Positions 16,384 to 23,755 of a stretch of 64,000 nt of DNA are shown here, piece by piece. The notes below the pieces were generated by a model. It did no database searches. It had not been told where the DNA came from and saw only the letters and a list, made by a program, of their open reading frames with translations. This stretch comes from Pedobacter xixiisoli. Its GTDB lineage: Bacteria > Bacteroidota > Bacteroidia > Sphingobacteriales > Sphingobacteriaceae. The position numbers were made by a program, and so were the translations under genes. The DNA is taken from contig NZ_OCMT01000002.1 in the NCBI RefSeq assembly GCF_900215335.1, positions 1,240,001 to 1,304,000 of the forward strand, read 5' to 3'. Every line of letters begins with the position of its first letter. Positions within the stretch are counted from its first letter, which is position 1.

Positions 16384-19206
16384 TTAAAAATCAAACTTCA
16401 CTCCCAAATTATATCTAGGGCGATAGTATTCCATTTGTCTAGTTTGGTTTACTGTACCTTGGTAATATCTTAATGGCTGATTAGTTAAATTGGTAGCCTC
16501 AGCAAAAAACCTAGCTACTTTAGAAACCTTCACAGAAGCATTCGCATCTAAGAAGAATTGCTTGTCGTAGTAAGCATCACCAAAAGCATCGCCACCTAGC
16601 TCATCAATATAAGCTGCTGTGTAGTTTGCCGATAACCTTGCAGAAAAACGGCTGTTTTCCCAAGATAAAGAAGCATTTAACATGTGTGGCGCTGTGCCTG
16701 GCAAAGTAATGTTCTCTCTCAAATCGCCATCGCTGTTAGCAATACCTTTTGCTTTAGATTTAGTGAAGGTATAGTTGGCATACACACCAAAACCTCTTAA
16801 GAATTTCCCTGGTAAGAAATCTAATTGTCTTTGCGCAGCCACCTCAAATCCGTACACATTTACACTTTCACCATTTCTATCTTGCTGAAAAGCCCATTGC
16901 TCACCAGCAGGAATTGGGTTCGCCAAATCAGGGAAATCATTCGCAAATTTCGAAGTAGTGTATGCTCTATCGGCGTAAGTGTAGATGAAGTTTTTAAGTT
17001 TTTTGTAGAATACACCTCCAGAAATTAAGCCTACCGATTTAAAATACTGCTCTGCCATTAAATCAAAGTTATAGGCATACGTAGCATCTAAGTTCGGATT
17101 ACCAGCAGCAATTTCTTCATCGCCAGCAATAATGCCCACAAATGGGGTAAGTGCATAGTAATTTGGTCTCGCCAAAGCCGTAGTAAATGCTCCACGGAAA
17201 ACTAAATCATCATTAGCTTGATATTTTAAGGTTACGCTCGGCAATAAATCTGTATAGTTATTTTTCGAAGTACGTGTACCTGCTAAATCTTCTTCATCCT
17301 CGATAATGTTACCCGTATAGTTAATTCTGGTATGCTCTAAACGCAAACCAGCAATTACCGATAATTTATCGTTGATGTCTTGATCCCAACGCAAGTAACC
17401 TGCATAAATATTTTCTTTAGCAGTATAGTTTAATGCTAAAAATTCGGTCGGATCTTCTTCGCCAGTAAATACAGCAGTATTGTTTAAGTTCAAACTAGCC
17501 AAATAAGCTCTGCTGGCAAATAAGCCTGGTACATATTGCTCTCCAGCCTGAAAGTTTTTTCCATCGAAAAACGTATTAGGAATAGAACCTAAATTCGGGA
17601 TTAGCGCCCCAGTTACTGGAGTATATTTGGTAAAGCTGTTATTTCTGTCTTTATCTTTAATTCTCAATCTACCACCAAAACGTAAGCGACCTTTTTGCCC
17701 TTCAATTACTGAAAGTGGTACTCTGAAATTTAATTTCGCACCTAATTCACTTTCTTCTGTTAAGTCGGTATTTTCTGAAATGGTATTTAAACCTACAGCA
17801 TTGGCATTAAGGTTAGTTGCGTTAAATACTGGAAATTCGTCGGTACCTGTAAAGTCTAACGTTCTATTGCTTTGTCTAAACAACATGTAACGCTCATTCG
17901 GACGATATTCTCTCGCTGTAGAATAACTCACCGTCCAATCCATATCTAAGCCAGAAGTAATCAAATGCTCGCCACGTAACGAATAGTTTTGTACACGTTG
18001 ATCTTCTAAACGAGTCATTTTGTTTCTATCGTTATCAATACCGCCTTTGGTTTGCAAACCCACACGACCTCTGTAGCCAATAATTTCATTGCTAGTGTTG
18101 TACTGAGGTGCAATATCATCAATACGCATACGGTACCTGTTTTCTCTATCATCACGCCAGTTGTACATCGCATTAGCAAAAATGGTATGGTTGGTACCTA
18201 ATTTGAAATCTAAAGCCGCAGCCACACTTCTTCTCACCCTTTGTACATCATACCTACGGATATCCGTCTCTTCCACAAAAGCATTTCCGAAATCATCTTT
18301 TGCCCATACCGCTTCAACGTTATCAGATCCATAATTTTGGTTGTTGTAAGAACCGCTCACTACCATACCAATGGCATTGTTAGCAAAGCGATTTCCGTAC
18401 ACGAAACTACCTGTATACAAAGCTTTATCACGAATTGGGTTGTAACCCGATGATAAGGTTGCCGAAACACGTTCGCCATTTGGAGAAGCACGGGTAATCA
18501 AATTCACCGAACCACCAATCGCATCCGCATCCATATCAGAAGTTAAGGTTTTGTTTACTTCAATAGTCGCAATCATATCGGATGGAATCAAGTCCATTTG
18601 TACACGACGGTTATCGCCTTCGGCAGATGGAATACGGTCGCCGTTTAACGTTACAGAGTTTAGCTCTGGCGCCAAACCTCTAATGATAATATTACGAGCT
18701 TCACCTTGGTCGTTCTGCATGGTTACCCCCGGCACACGACGTAAAGCCTCGCCCACATTGGCATCTGGAAAACGACCCACTTGGTCTGATGAAATGATGT
18801 TAGAAATGTTTGATTTGTTCTTTTGTTGGTTCAAGGCACGAGCCTGTCCCCTTAACCTATCGCCCATTACCACCACTTGGTTCATGGCATAAGCACCGTC
18901 TTCCAGAGAAAAATTAAGTACGGCATTGCTGCCTCTGCTTACCGTAATGGTTTGTTTCTGTGCCTGGTAACCCATATAAATCACCTCCACTTCGTAAGTA
19001 CCTTCTGGCACTCTTAGAAATTCATAATCTCCTGTTTGGTCTGAGATGGTGTAACGATTACCTACATTTAATCTAACAGAAGCCCCTGGAAGGGATGCCT
19101 TAGTTATTTTCTCGATCACCTTACCTGTAATTACGCCACTGCCTTGTTGTGCATGGGCAAATACCACAGTTAAGAGTAAAAGTACTGAAGTAAAAAGTGT
19201 TTTCAT
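16384..19206 (-). CDS. TonB-dependent receptor linked to phytase
   Basis: The 940-residue outer-membrane protein has a signal peptide ending at AHAQ, a carboxypeptidase-like domain (about 25-105, GVITGKVIEKITKASLPGAS), a TonB plug (about 130-240, GRFPDANVGEALRRVPGVTM and IRGLAPELNSVTLNGDRIPS) and a 22-strand-type barrel ending in an aromatic residue (LGVKFDF). It belongs to the TIGR01782-like group rather than the SusC/RagA group, and no SusD gene follows. Placement upstream of the phytase suggests import of inositol phosphates or a phosphorylated ligand; substrate is inferred from context only. Confidence 0.9.
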   Translation of the reverse strand: MKTLFTSVLLLLTVVFAHAQQGSGVITGKVIEKITKASLPGASVRLNVGNRYTISDQTGDYEFLRVPEGTYEVEVIYMGYQAQKQTITVSRGSNAVLNFSLEDGAYAMNQVVVMGDRLRGQARALNQQKNKSNISNIISSDQVGRFPDANVGEALRRVPGVTMQNDQGEARNIIIRGLAPELNSVTLNGDRIPSAEGDNRRVQMDLIPSDMIATIEVNKTLTSDMDADAIGGSVNLITRASPNGERVSATLSSGYNPIRDKALYTGSFVYGNRFANNAIGMVVSGSYNNQNYGSDNVEAVWAKDDFGNAFVEETDIRRYDVQRVRRSVAAALDFKLGTNHTIFANAMYNWRDDRENRYRMRIDDIAPQYNTSNEIIGYRGRVGLQTKGGIDNDRNKMTRLEDQRVQNYSLRGEHLITSGLDMDWTVSYSTAREYRPNERYMLFRQSNRTLDFTGTDEFPVFNATNLNANAVGLNTISENTDLTEESELGAKLNFRVPLSVIEGQKGRLRFGGRLRIKDKDRNNSFTKYTPVTGALIPNLGSIPNTFFDGKNFQAGEQYVPGLFASRAYLASLNLNNTAVFTGEEDPTEFLALNYTAKENIYAGYLRWDQDINDKLSVIAGLRLEHTRINYTGNIIEDEEDLAGTRTSKNNYTDLLPSVTLKYQANDDLVFRGAFTTALARPNYYALTPFVGIIAGDEEIAAGNPNLDATYAYNFDLMAEQYFKSVGLISGGVFYKKLKNFIYTYADRAYTTSKFANDFPDLANPIPAGEQWAFQQDRNGESVNVYGFEVAAQRQLDFLPGKFLRGFGVYANYTFTKSKAKGIANSDGDLRENITLPGTAPHMLNASLSWENSRFSARLSANYTAAYIDELGGDAFGDAYYDKQFFLDANASVKVSKVARFFAEATNLTNQPLRYYQGTVNQTRQMEYYRPRYNLGVKFDF

Positions 19207-19355
19207 TGTTTACTTGTTCTTGTTTTAAGGTAATGAAGCCACCCAGCTGTAAAATCTGAATGTCTCATCTGTTCTTTAATTTGTTTGAATTTGGATATCC
19301 TTTTTTTGATCGATACGAAATTGAAAATAATGACGCTCCCACTTGTAAAACTGGG

Positions 19356-19394
19356 CGTTACAAAAAAGAAACTACCATGAACAAGCCGTTAACA
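19356..19394 (-). promoter_or_regulatory. Possible Pho-box-like repeats before the TonB receptor
   Basis: On the minus strand TGTTAAC-GGCT-TGTTCAT (19377-19394) has the same 7-4-7 layout as the element before the phytase. It is followed by TGTAACG (19356-19362), which is also present before the phytase. The match is short and only inferred. Confidence 0.28.
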
Positions 19395-19921
19395 ACACAG
19401 CAACAAGCTGTTCAAAAACAAACACAATGAACTGATTTTTAAAACATTGCAAACTTTCAAAAAATCCATTAACATTCTATTGAGTTAATGATAAGAAAAT
19501 GTTAAGTATTGAAGCTGTAATGACGAATAACTTACCTTTTTCTTTTGAAAAACCTATCCAGCCCAAAGATTTGGAAGCACTTGCTACCTTTATTGAAATT
19601 TTGCGAGTTGCCATCTATTCTCGAGCCCTCACACCTTTTAGCTCAGCAGCGCAGTCAATAGTCTCATTAATGAATTGGCCGACATCAGCTAGTTAGAATA
19701 AACGTATTTATTCAAGTAAAAACACGTGTAATTTCGAGTAGAATTACATCGTTACAAATCAAAAACACAACGTAACTTAGGATAATCAAATTAACGCTAA
19801 GCAGAGGAGAAGAAAAATAGGACACCTATTTAGAACCTAAATTCAATTTTGCAAAACCTAAGCATTATCCCAAAACACAATAACCTTAGTTAATTTGAAT
19901 AAATAGTAACTTGTTTGGTTG

Positions 19922-19950
19922 GGCCACTTGAGCAATCAGGTGGCTTTTTT
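19922..19950 (+). terminator. Orphan plus-strand intrinsic terminator
   Basis: GCCACTTG and CAGGTGGC form an 8-base stem around AGCAAT, followed directly by six T. The orientation is plus, yet no known plus-strand gene ends here: both neighbouring genes are on the minus strand. It may end a small RNA or a short unrecognised gene. Confidence 0.65.
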
Positions 19951-20027
19951 GGTTAAGCGGCTTGATCTGTGATAACACGGCAACTGTCTACATTATATAC
20001 CCATTGCTATTATTCACTCAACTAATT

Positions 20028-20471
20028 TTATTCTAATAACCGTCGGTGGTAATTAATTTGACCGAGGTGGTAATCCAAGTGGCTTAGCAAATGCACTAAA
20101 AAATATTCGTACGAGGTTGTTTCTGATAAAACTAAGATTGGATATGCCTTGCCCATATCTTCAGCGGTTAATAATTTAAGCGAAGTTTTGATAACTGCTA
20201 CCGTAGCGTTCAACTTTGCAATCAGTTCTTCTCGTGGAATATTTTTGAGGGAGAACTCCAATTCTCTATTCCTTACATAATCCGTACCACCAATTTCCTT
20301 ACCTATATAAGTATTTAAATTGCCAATAAGGTGAAGTACCAAATTGCCTGCCGAATTAGCTATGTTTTTCTCGATGCGCCAAATATTATGCTCAGCTTGA
20401 TAAAGCTCGAGTTCTTTAATTACCTTATTTAAATCTCTTTCAAACAGTGAGGTCAAGGTGTCGTTTAGCAT
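20028..20471 (-). CDS. DinB-like four-helix protein
   Basis: The 147-residue cytosolic protein has the helical pattern of the DinB/DUF1572 superfamily, with histidines that could form a metal site: one in HLIGNLNTYIG (near residue 48) and a C-terminal group HLLSHLDYHLGQINYHRRLL. Members include thiol-dependent S-transferases and many uncharacterised proteins. It is monocistronic, and the biochemical role is unknown. Confidence 0.75.
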   Translation of the reverse strand: MLNDTLTSLFERDLNKVIKELELYQAEHNIWRIEKNIANSAGNLVLHLIGNLNTYIGKEIGGTDYVRNRELEFSLKNIPREELIAKLNATVAVIKTSLKLLTAEDMGKAYPILVLSETTSYEYFLVHLLSHLDYHLGQINYHRRLLE

Positions 20472-20575
20472 ATTTAGAGGTTGGATAGGTGAAAATCTAT
20501 TCGTTATACGAAGATATTAGAACTAACCGAATAGTTGGGCAAAAGCTTTAAAATAGTTAAGCGAAAATTTAGAGC

Positions 20576-20643
20576 AAAAAAGCCCCAGCGACCCTCTGAT
20601 TAATCCCGTACATACGGGACTCTAACCAGCTGGGCTAAAACTC
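20576..20643 (-). pseudogene. tRNA-Asn-like remnant A, doubling as terminator of the GIY-YIG gene
   Basis: Read on the minus strand, TTTTAGCCCAGCTGGTTAGAG matches the tRNA-Asn D-arm, and TTAATCAGAGGGTCGCTGG matches the segment after the anticodon. The ten bases between them are replaced by TCCCGTATGTACGGGA (20604-20619), a hairpin. The T-arm and acceptor are missing. Instead GCTGGGGCT followed by six T pairs back to AGCCCAGC, so the remnant folds as an intrinsic terminator. The last 17 codons of the GIY-YIG gene run through it. Confidence 0.75.
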
Positions 20644-20902
20644 CTGTTGGCGCTACCACGTCAATAAGCCTTTCGAGCAGTCGCCTACTCTTTTGTTTTT
20701 TGATGAACCTATCCAAACGTACAGCCTCGCTTTCAATTTCTCCACATAGAAAAACTGCTTTTAGAACCCAAGGTCTATGTTTAGAAGTGAAGGTTAACCC
20801 CTCAGAAGAATTATGTTCCTTCAAACGCCGAACATAGTCTCTGGTGTAGCCAACGTAATATTTGTCTGAACAAGTAGAATAAAGAATATATAGGTAAAAC
20901 AT
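20600..20902 (-). CDS. GIY-YIG nuclease-domain protein lodged in the tRNA-Asn array
   Basis: This is a single GIY-YIG domain of about 100 residues (YLYILYSTCSDKYYVGYT, then RRLKEHN and FTSKHRPW), of the UPF0213/YhbQ-like class, with the two Tyr-containing motifs and a downstream Arg and Glu. I start it at ATG 20902 (MFYLYIL) because the nine residues upstream derive from the preceding repeat. The C-terminal tail (GVLAQLVRVPYVRD) is a translation of the tRNA-like remnant A. Remnants A and B flank the gene as direct repeats of about 60 bases. Stand-alone GIY-YIG proteins include homing-type endonucleases; activity here is untested. Confidence 0.8.
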   Translation of the reverse strand: MFYLYILYSTCSDKYYVGYTRDYVRRLKEHNSSEGLTFTSKHRPWVLKAVFLCGEIESEAVRLDRFIKKQKSRRLLERLIDVVAPTGVLAQLVRVPYVRD

Positions 20903-20937
20903 AAATGTTAAGATACAAAAGCTTCGCATGGAGTAAT

Positions 20938-21057
20938 CTCAAGCTTGAGCTTTCAAACTCCCTCTACTGGGCTCCAAAATTATCGGGACAGTACTCCCCA
21001 GCTAACCTCTGATTAATCCCGTACGTACCAGACTCTAATCAGTTGGGCTAAAACTCC
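20938..21057 (-). pseudogene. tRNA-Asn-like remnant B with altered anticodon arm and T-loop
   Basis: On the minus strand it reads GGAGTTTTAGCCCAACTGA (D-arm), then TCTGGTACGTACGGGA in place of the anticodon arm, then TTAATCAGAGG. A 24-base unrelated piece (21004-20981 region) replaces the T-loop, followed by AGCCCAGTAGAGGGAG, the acceptor 3' strand. The flank with AAGCTTGAGCTTTC matches the flank of the intact gene at 21177, showing that the whole unit was duplicated. It cannot form a normal tRNA. Confidence 0.7.
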
Positions 21058-21130
21058 TTGCTGGCGACAAAACTTATTTTCTTTCAAAAAATTTAATATG
21101 AGCATTACATCGCACAAAAGTAAAGAAACA

Positions 21131-21161
21131 AAAAAGCCCCACTCGGACGGAGTGGGGCTAA
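21131..21161 (-). terminator. Terminator of the second tRNA-Asn gene
   Basis: On the minus strand AGCCCCACTC pairs perfectly with GAGTGGGGCT around a 4-5-base loop, followed by six T. It lies just downstream of tRNA-Asn 21177-21250. Confidence 0.8.
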
Positions 21162-21176
21162 GCTTGAGCTTTCAAG

Positions 21177-21250
21177 CTCCCTCTGCTGGGCTCGAACCAG
21201 CGACCCTCTGATTAACAGTCAGATGCTCTAACCAGCTGAGCTAAGAAGGA
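21177..21250 (-). tRNA. tRNA-Asn (anticodon GTT), copy 2
   Basis: A 74-base cloverleaf. The acceptor TCCTTCT pairs with AGAGGGA. The D-arm is GCTC...GAGC. The anticodon stem TCTGA/TCAGA encloses the loop CTGTTAA with anticodon GTT. The T-stem GCTGG/CCAGC encloses TTCGAGC. The discriminator is G and CCA is not encoded. The sequence is identical to the copy at 21385-21458. Confidence 0.95.
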
Positions 21251-21271
21251 ATATTTTCTTTTACCTTTCCT

Positions 21272-21321
21272 CTCCCTCTGATTAATCCCGTACCTACGGG
21301 ACTCTAACCAATTAAGAAGGA
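21272..21321 (-). pseudogene. tRNA-Asn-like remnant C: acceptor stem plus one hairpin, T-arm deleted
   Basis: On the minus strand TCCTTCT...AGAGGGAG keeps the tRNA-Asn acceptor pairing. The D-arm is shortened to TAATTGGTTAGAG, the anticodon arm is TCCCGTAGGTACGGGA, and TTAATCAGAGGG runs straight into the acceptor. The missing T-arm is explained by deletion between two CAGAGGG copies 27 bases apart in the intact gene. The result is a tRNA-like RNA of about 50 bases, if transcribed. Confidence 0.7.
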
Positions 21322-21356
21322 ATTTTCCTCGGAAAGATGGTTATCAATTTGTCAAA

Positions 21357-21383
21357 TAAAAAGCCCTACTCTAGTAAGGCTTT
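21357..21383 (-). terminator. Terminator of the first tRNA-Asn gene
   Basis: On the minus strand AAGCCTTACT pairs with AGTAGGGCTT (one wobble) around a two-base loop, followed by TTT ATTT. It lies immediately after the tRNA ending at 21385. Confidence 0.7.
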
Positions 21384-21384
21384 G

Positions 21385-21458
21385 CTCCCTCTGCTGGGCT
21401 CGAACCAGCGACCCTCTGATTAACAGTCAGATGCTCTAACCAGCTGAGCTAAGAAGGA
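21385..21458 (-). tRNA. tRNA-Asn (anticodon GTT), copy 1
   Basis: The same 74-base cloverleaf as the copy at 21177-21250: acceptor TCCTTCT/AGAGGGA, anticodon loop CTGTTAA, T-loop TTCGAGC, discriminator G, no encoded CCA. It is the promoter-proximal copy of the array. Confidence 0.95.
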
Positions 21459-21604
21459 ATGCTGGTAATCCTTAAAACGTTCTCAAATGCTCTTTTATTA
21501 TTTTGAACACTCTTGTTTGTTTTGGGAATGCAATATTAGGGCTTTTAAATTATTTATGCAATATTTGTAGCGAAAAAAAAGATAAAAACATCAATAAATA
21601 ACGT

Positions 21605-22525
21605 ATGAGCCTGATAATCATAGGTACTGTAGCATTCGATGCTATTGAAACACCATTCGGAAAAACAGATAAAATCGTTGGTGGAGCCGCAACTTTCGCT
21701 AGTTTAGCCGCTTCTTACTTCTATAATCAAACAAAAATTGTTGCTGTTGTTGGCGATGATTTCAAAAAAGAGGATATCGAAACCCTAAACAAACACGGTG
21801 TAGATACTGAAGGTTTGCAAATTAAAGAAGGCGAAAAATCATTCTTTTGGAGCGGAAAATACCATAACGACATGAACAGTCGCGATACTTTAATTACCGA
21901 ATTAAACGTATTGGAAAAATTTGACCCAATTATCCCAGAAAGCTACCAAGATTGCGAATATTTAATGCTTGGCAACCTTACCCCTCAAATTCAGCAAACG
22001 GTAATCAAGAGGCTAAAAAATCGTCCTAAGTTAATTGTATTAGATACCATGAACTTTTGGATGGATATTATGATGGATGACTTATTGGAAACCATTAAAA
22101 TGGTAGATGTTTTGACCATTAATGATGCTGAAGCTCGTCAATTATCTGGAGAATATTCTCTTGTTAAAGCAGCTAACAAAATCTTAACCATGGGACCAAA
22201 ATACCTGATTATCAAAAAAGGTGAGCATGGTGCTTTGCTATTCCACGAAGACAAAATTTTCTCTGCTCCTGCATTACCATTAGCTGATGTGTTTGACCCT
22301 ACCGGTGCTGGCGACACTTTTGCAGGTGGTTTTATCGGTTATTTAGCGAAAGTAGGCACCATCAACTTCAACAATATGAAAAATGCGTTGATTTACGGTT
22401 CTGCACTAGCTTCGTTCTGCGTAGAGAAATTTGGTACAGAAAGATTATTAAACTTAAGCCAAGAAGAAATCACTGCCCGCTTGCAACAATTCGTAAGCTT
22501 AAGTAGCTTCGAGATCAAACAATAA
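21605..22525 (+). CDS. PfkB-family sugar/nucleoside kinase
   Basis: The 306-residue cytosolic kinase of the ribokinase superfamily shows the first signature GGAATFASLAASYF near the N-terminus and the second, DPTGAGDTFAGGFIG, which contains the catalytic Asp and the anion-hole glycines, near the C-terminus. It transfers the gamma-phosphate of ATP to a hydroxyl of a sugar, nucleoside or related metabolite. The lid residues do not let me choose a substrate. It is transcribed alone, divergent from the tRNA-Asn array, and is followed by a hairpin repeat. Confidence 0.88.
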   Translation: MSLIIIGTVAFDAIETPFGKTDKIVGGAATFASLAASYFYNQTKIVAVVGDDFKKEDIETLNKHGVDTEGLQIKEGEKSFFWSGKYHNDMNSRDTLITELNVLEKFDPIIPESYQDCEYLMLGNLTPQIQQTVIKRLKNRPKLIVLDTMNFWMDIMMDDLLETIKMVDVLTINDAEARQLSGEYSLVKAANKILTMGPKYLIIKKGEHGALLFHEDKIFSAPALPLADVFDPTGAGDTFAGGFIGYLAKVGTINFNNMKNALIYGSALASFCVEKFGTERLLNLSQEEITARLQQFVSLSSFEIKQ

Positions 22526-22536
22526 ATAGTTGATTT

Positions 22537-22612
22537 AACATTAAGAAGTTAAGACCAATTAAGCAACTCGTTATCAATCTTAATCTCCCTTAATTTCTTA
22601 ATGTTTATATAC
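22537..22612. repeat. Imperfect hairpin repeat (ACATTAAGAA family)
   Basis: AACATTAAGAAGTTAAGA pairs imperfectly with CTTAATTTCTTAATGTTT across about 30 bases, between the converging kinase and cytochrome b5 genes. It may serve as a two-way transcript end. Confidence 0.5.
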
Positions 22613-22634
22613 TGAAGAAGCTATCTTACTCCCT

Positions 22635-22871
22635 TTAAACTTTCAAAGTCCCTACTTTCTCAAATTTCTCAAAAACACCTTCGGTATGTGGCGCATCGGC
22701 TAGTTCTTCGGTTAAATCTTGCCCAGCCCAATGCTCATAATGTTTACCATTTTTCCAAAGCCTGCTTTCGCTAACATCATATATAATGCCTTTAAAAGCT
22801 ACCCAAATTTGAGGTTTGTCTTGACCATTACGCAAGGCCAATTGCTGTTTGGTATAAGTTTGAAGCTCCAT
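22635..22871 (-). CDS. Cytochrome b5-like heme-binding domain protein
   Basis: The 78-residue protein is a single cytochrome b5/steroid-binding domain. The core WVAFKGIIYDVSESRLWKNG is followed by KHYEHWAGQDLT and APHTEGVF, each supplying a histidine in about the place of the axial heme ligands. There is no signal peptide. The start codon shares bases with the stop of the lycopene-cyclase-like gene (TAATG), so translation is coupled and the products probably work together. It may feed electrons to a membrane oxidation step. Confidence 0.82.
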   Translation of the reverse strand: MELQTYTKQQLALRNGQDKPQIWVAFKGIIYDVSESRLWKNGKHYEHWAGQDLTEELADAPHTEGVFEKFEKVGTLKV

Positions 22872-23548
22872 TAGGCTGGTCTTTTGCTCTTAAAAAACTC
22901 GAACATATAAATGCTGACCAACAGCATAGAAAGTGCAATAAAATGATTCTCTACTGGAATTTTGGCAACGTACATTCCCGTAAGCTGGTTTTTAGCTACT
23001 AATGAAATTTCATTCCAAAATAAAAAACCATATACCAAATAAAAAGGAATCAACATTACCACAAAAGCTCTGTAAGCTCTATACATGAACCTCAACGTTG
23101 CTACATATTCAATTAAAAACAGTAAAATTAAAAGTGTAGCGAAAGTAGACAGGGTGTACCATTTAGGATAACCGAAAAACAAAAACGCCACACATAAGCC
23201 TAACAGTAAATTACTTAACGATAAACTATATTTCTGCAAATCATTATTCGGAAACTTCATATTAAGATATTGAAACAGAGCAATTGCGGTAAAACTGAAA
23301 CTCAAATTAAGTAGATACTGCTCTACCGGAATGTCTTTAAAAACCACATCTATCGTATTGCTTGCATCAAAAGCCACTATACCCAATAATTGCAATACCA
23401 CAGTTATAGTAGAAAATACAATTGCCGAAATTAGACTGGCGCCCAAAGCAGCTCTAAAATTGCCATCCCTAAATATCTTTTTATCGAAATGGAAGATCAG
23501 TGGCAATACGAAAAGGCCGAGTGCTAATAAAAGAAAAGTAAACTTCAT
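22871..23548 (-). CDS. Lycopene-cyclase-domain (CrtYcd-like) membrane protein with altered acidic pairs
   Basis: The 225-residue protein has about seven membrane helices and the two-fold repeat of heterodimeric-type lycopene cyclases (CrtYc/CrtYd fused). Each repeat carries the family P-x-E position: IPVEQYL (near residue 74) and IPVENHF (near 199). In usual members the residue after the Glu is also acidic (EE, ED); here it is the amide in both (EQ, EN). That may mean changed or lost cyclase activity. It overlaps the cytochrome b5 gene. No other carotenoid gene is present in the window. Confidence 0.7.
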   Translation of the reverse strand: MKFTFLLLALGLFVLPLIFHFDKKIFRDGNFRAALGASLISAIVFSTITVVLQLLGIVAFDASNTIDVVFKDIPVEQYLLNLSFSFTAIALFQYLNMKFPNNDLQKYSLSLSNLLLGLCVAFLFFGYPKWYTLSTFATLLILLFLIEYVATLRFMYRAYRAFVVMLIPFYLVYGFLFWNEISLVAKNQLTGMYVAKIPVENHFIALSMLLVSIYMFEFFKSKRPA

Positions 23549-23710
23549 GGTGTTGGGTGTTATTCCACAAAAGTAACTTTTATTAGCATTAGATGATTGG
23601 ATTAACTAAAGAGACATGTGGCAAATGCTGAAATCAATTCAGCAAGAAGAAATATTGATAATTTGGTTGCTGAACAGAACTAAAAGGCTAACCTCAAAAC
23701 GATGCTTCAT

Positions 23711-23740
23711 AAAAAAAGCCCCGAACAAGTTCAGGGCTTC
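23711..23740 (-). terminator. Terminator of the ECF sigma factor gene
   Basis: On the minus strand AAGCCCTGAAC pairs with GTTCGGGGCTT (one wobble) around TT, followed by seven T, 16 bases after the stop of the sigma factor gene. Confidence 0.85.
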
Positions 23741-23755
23741 AAAATATTTTTAACC

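Larger units (their letters stand above)
19207..20027. other. Long stretch without a convincing gene
   Basis: About 820 bases upstream of the TonB receptor contain its leader and the Pho-like repeats. They also hold a 65-codon frame at 19499-19696 that I do not recognise and would not call a gene, and a plus-strand terminator at 19922. An unannotated plus-strand transcript between about 19.4 and 19.95 kb is possible. Confidence 0.5.

Noticed and set aside
19499-19696. 65-codon plus-strand frame upstream of the TonB receptor
   Set aside because: No recognised motif, weak codon signal and no clear ribosome site. Kept only as a possible part of an unseen transcript.
20576-21321. Additional functional tRNA genes in the array
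   Set aside because: The three remnants lack a normal anticodon loop, and each has a missing or altered T-arm.
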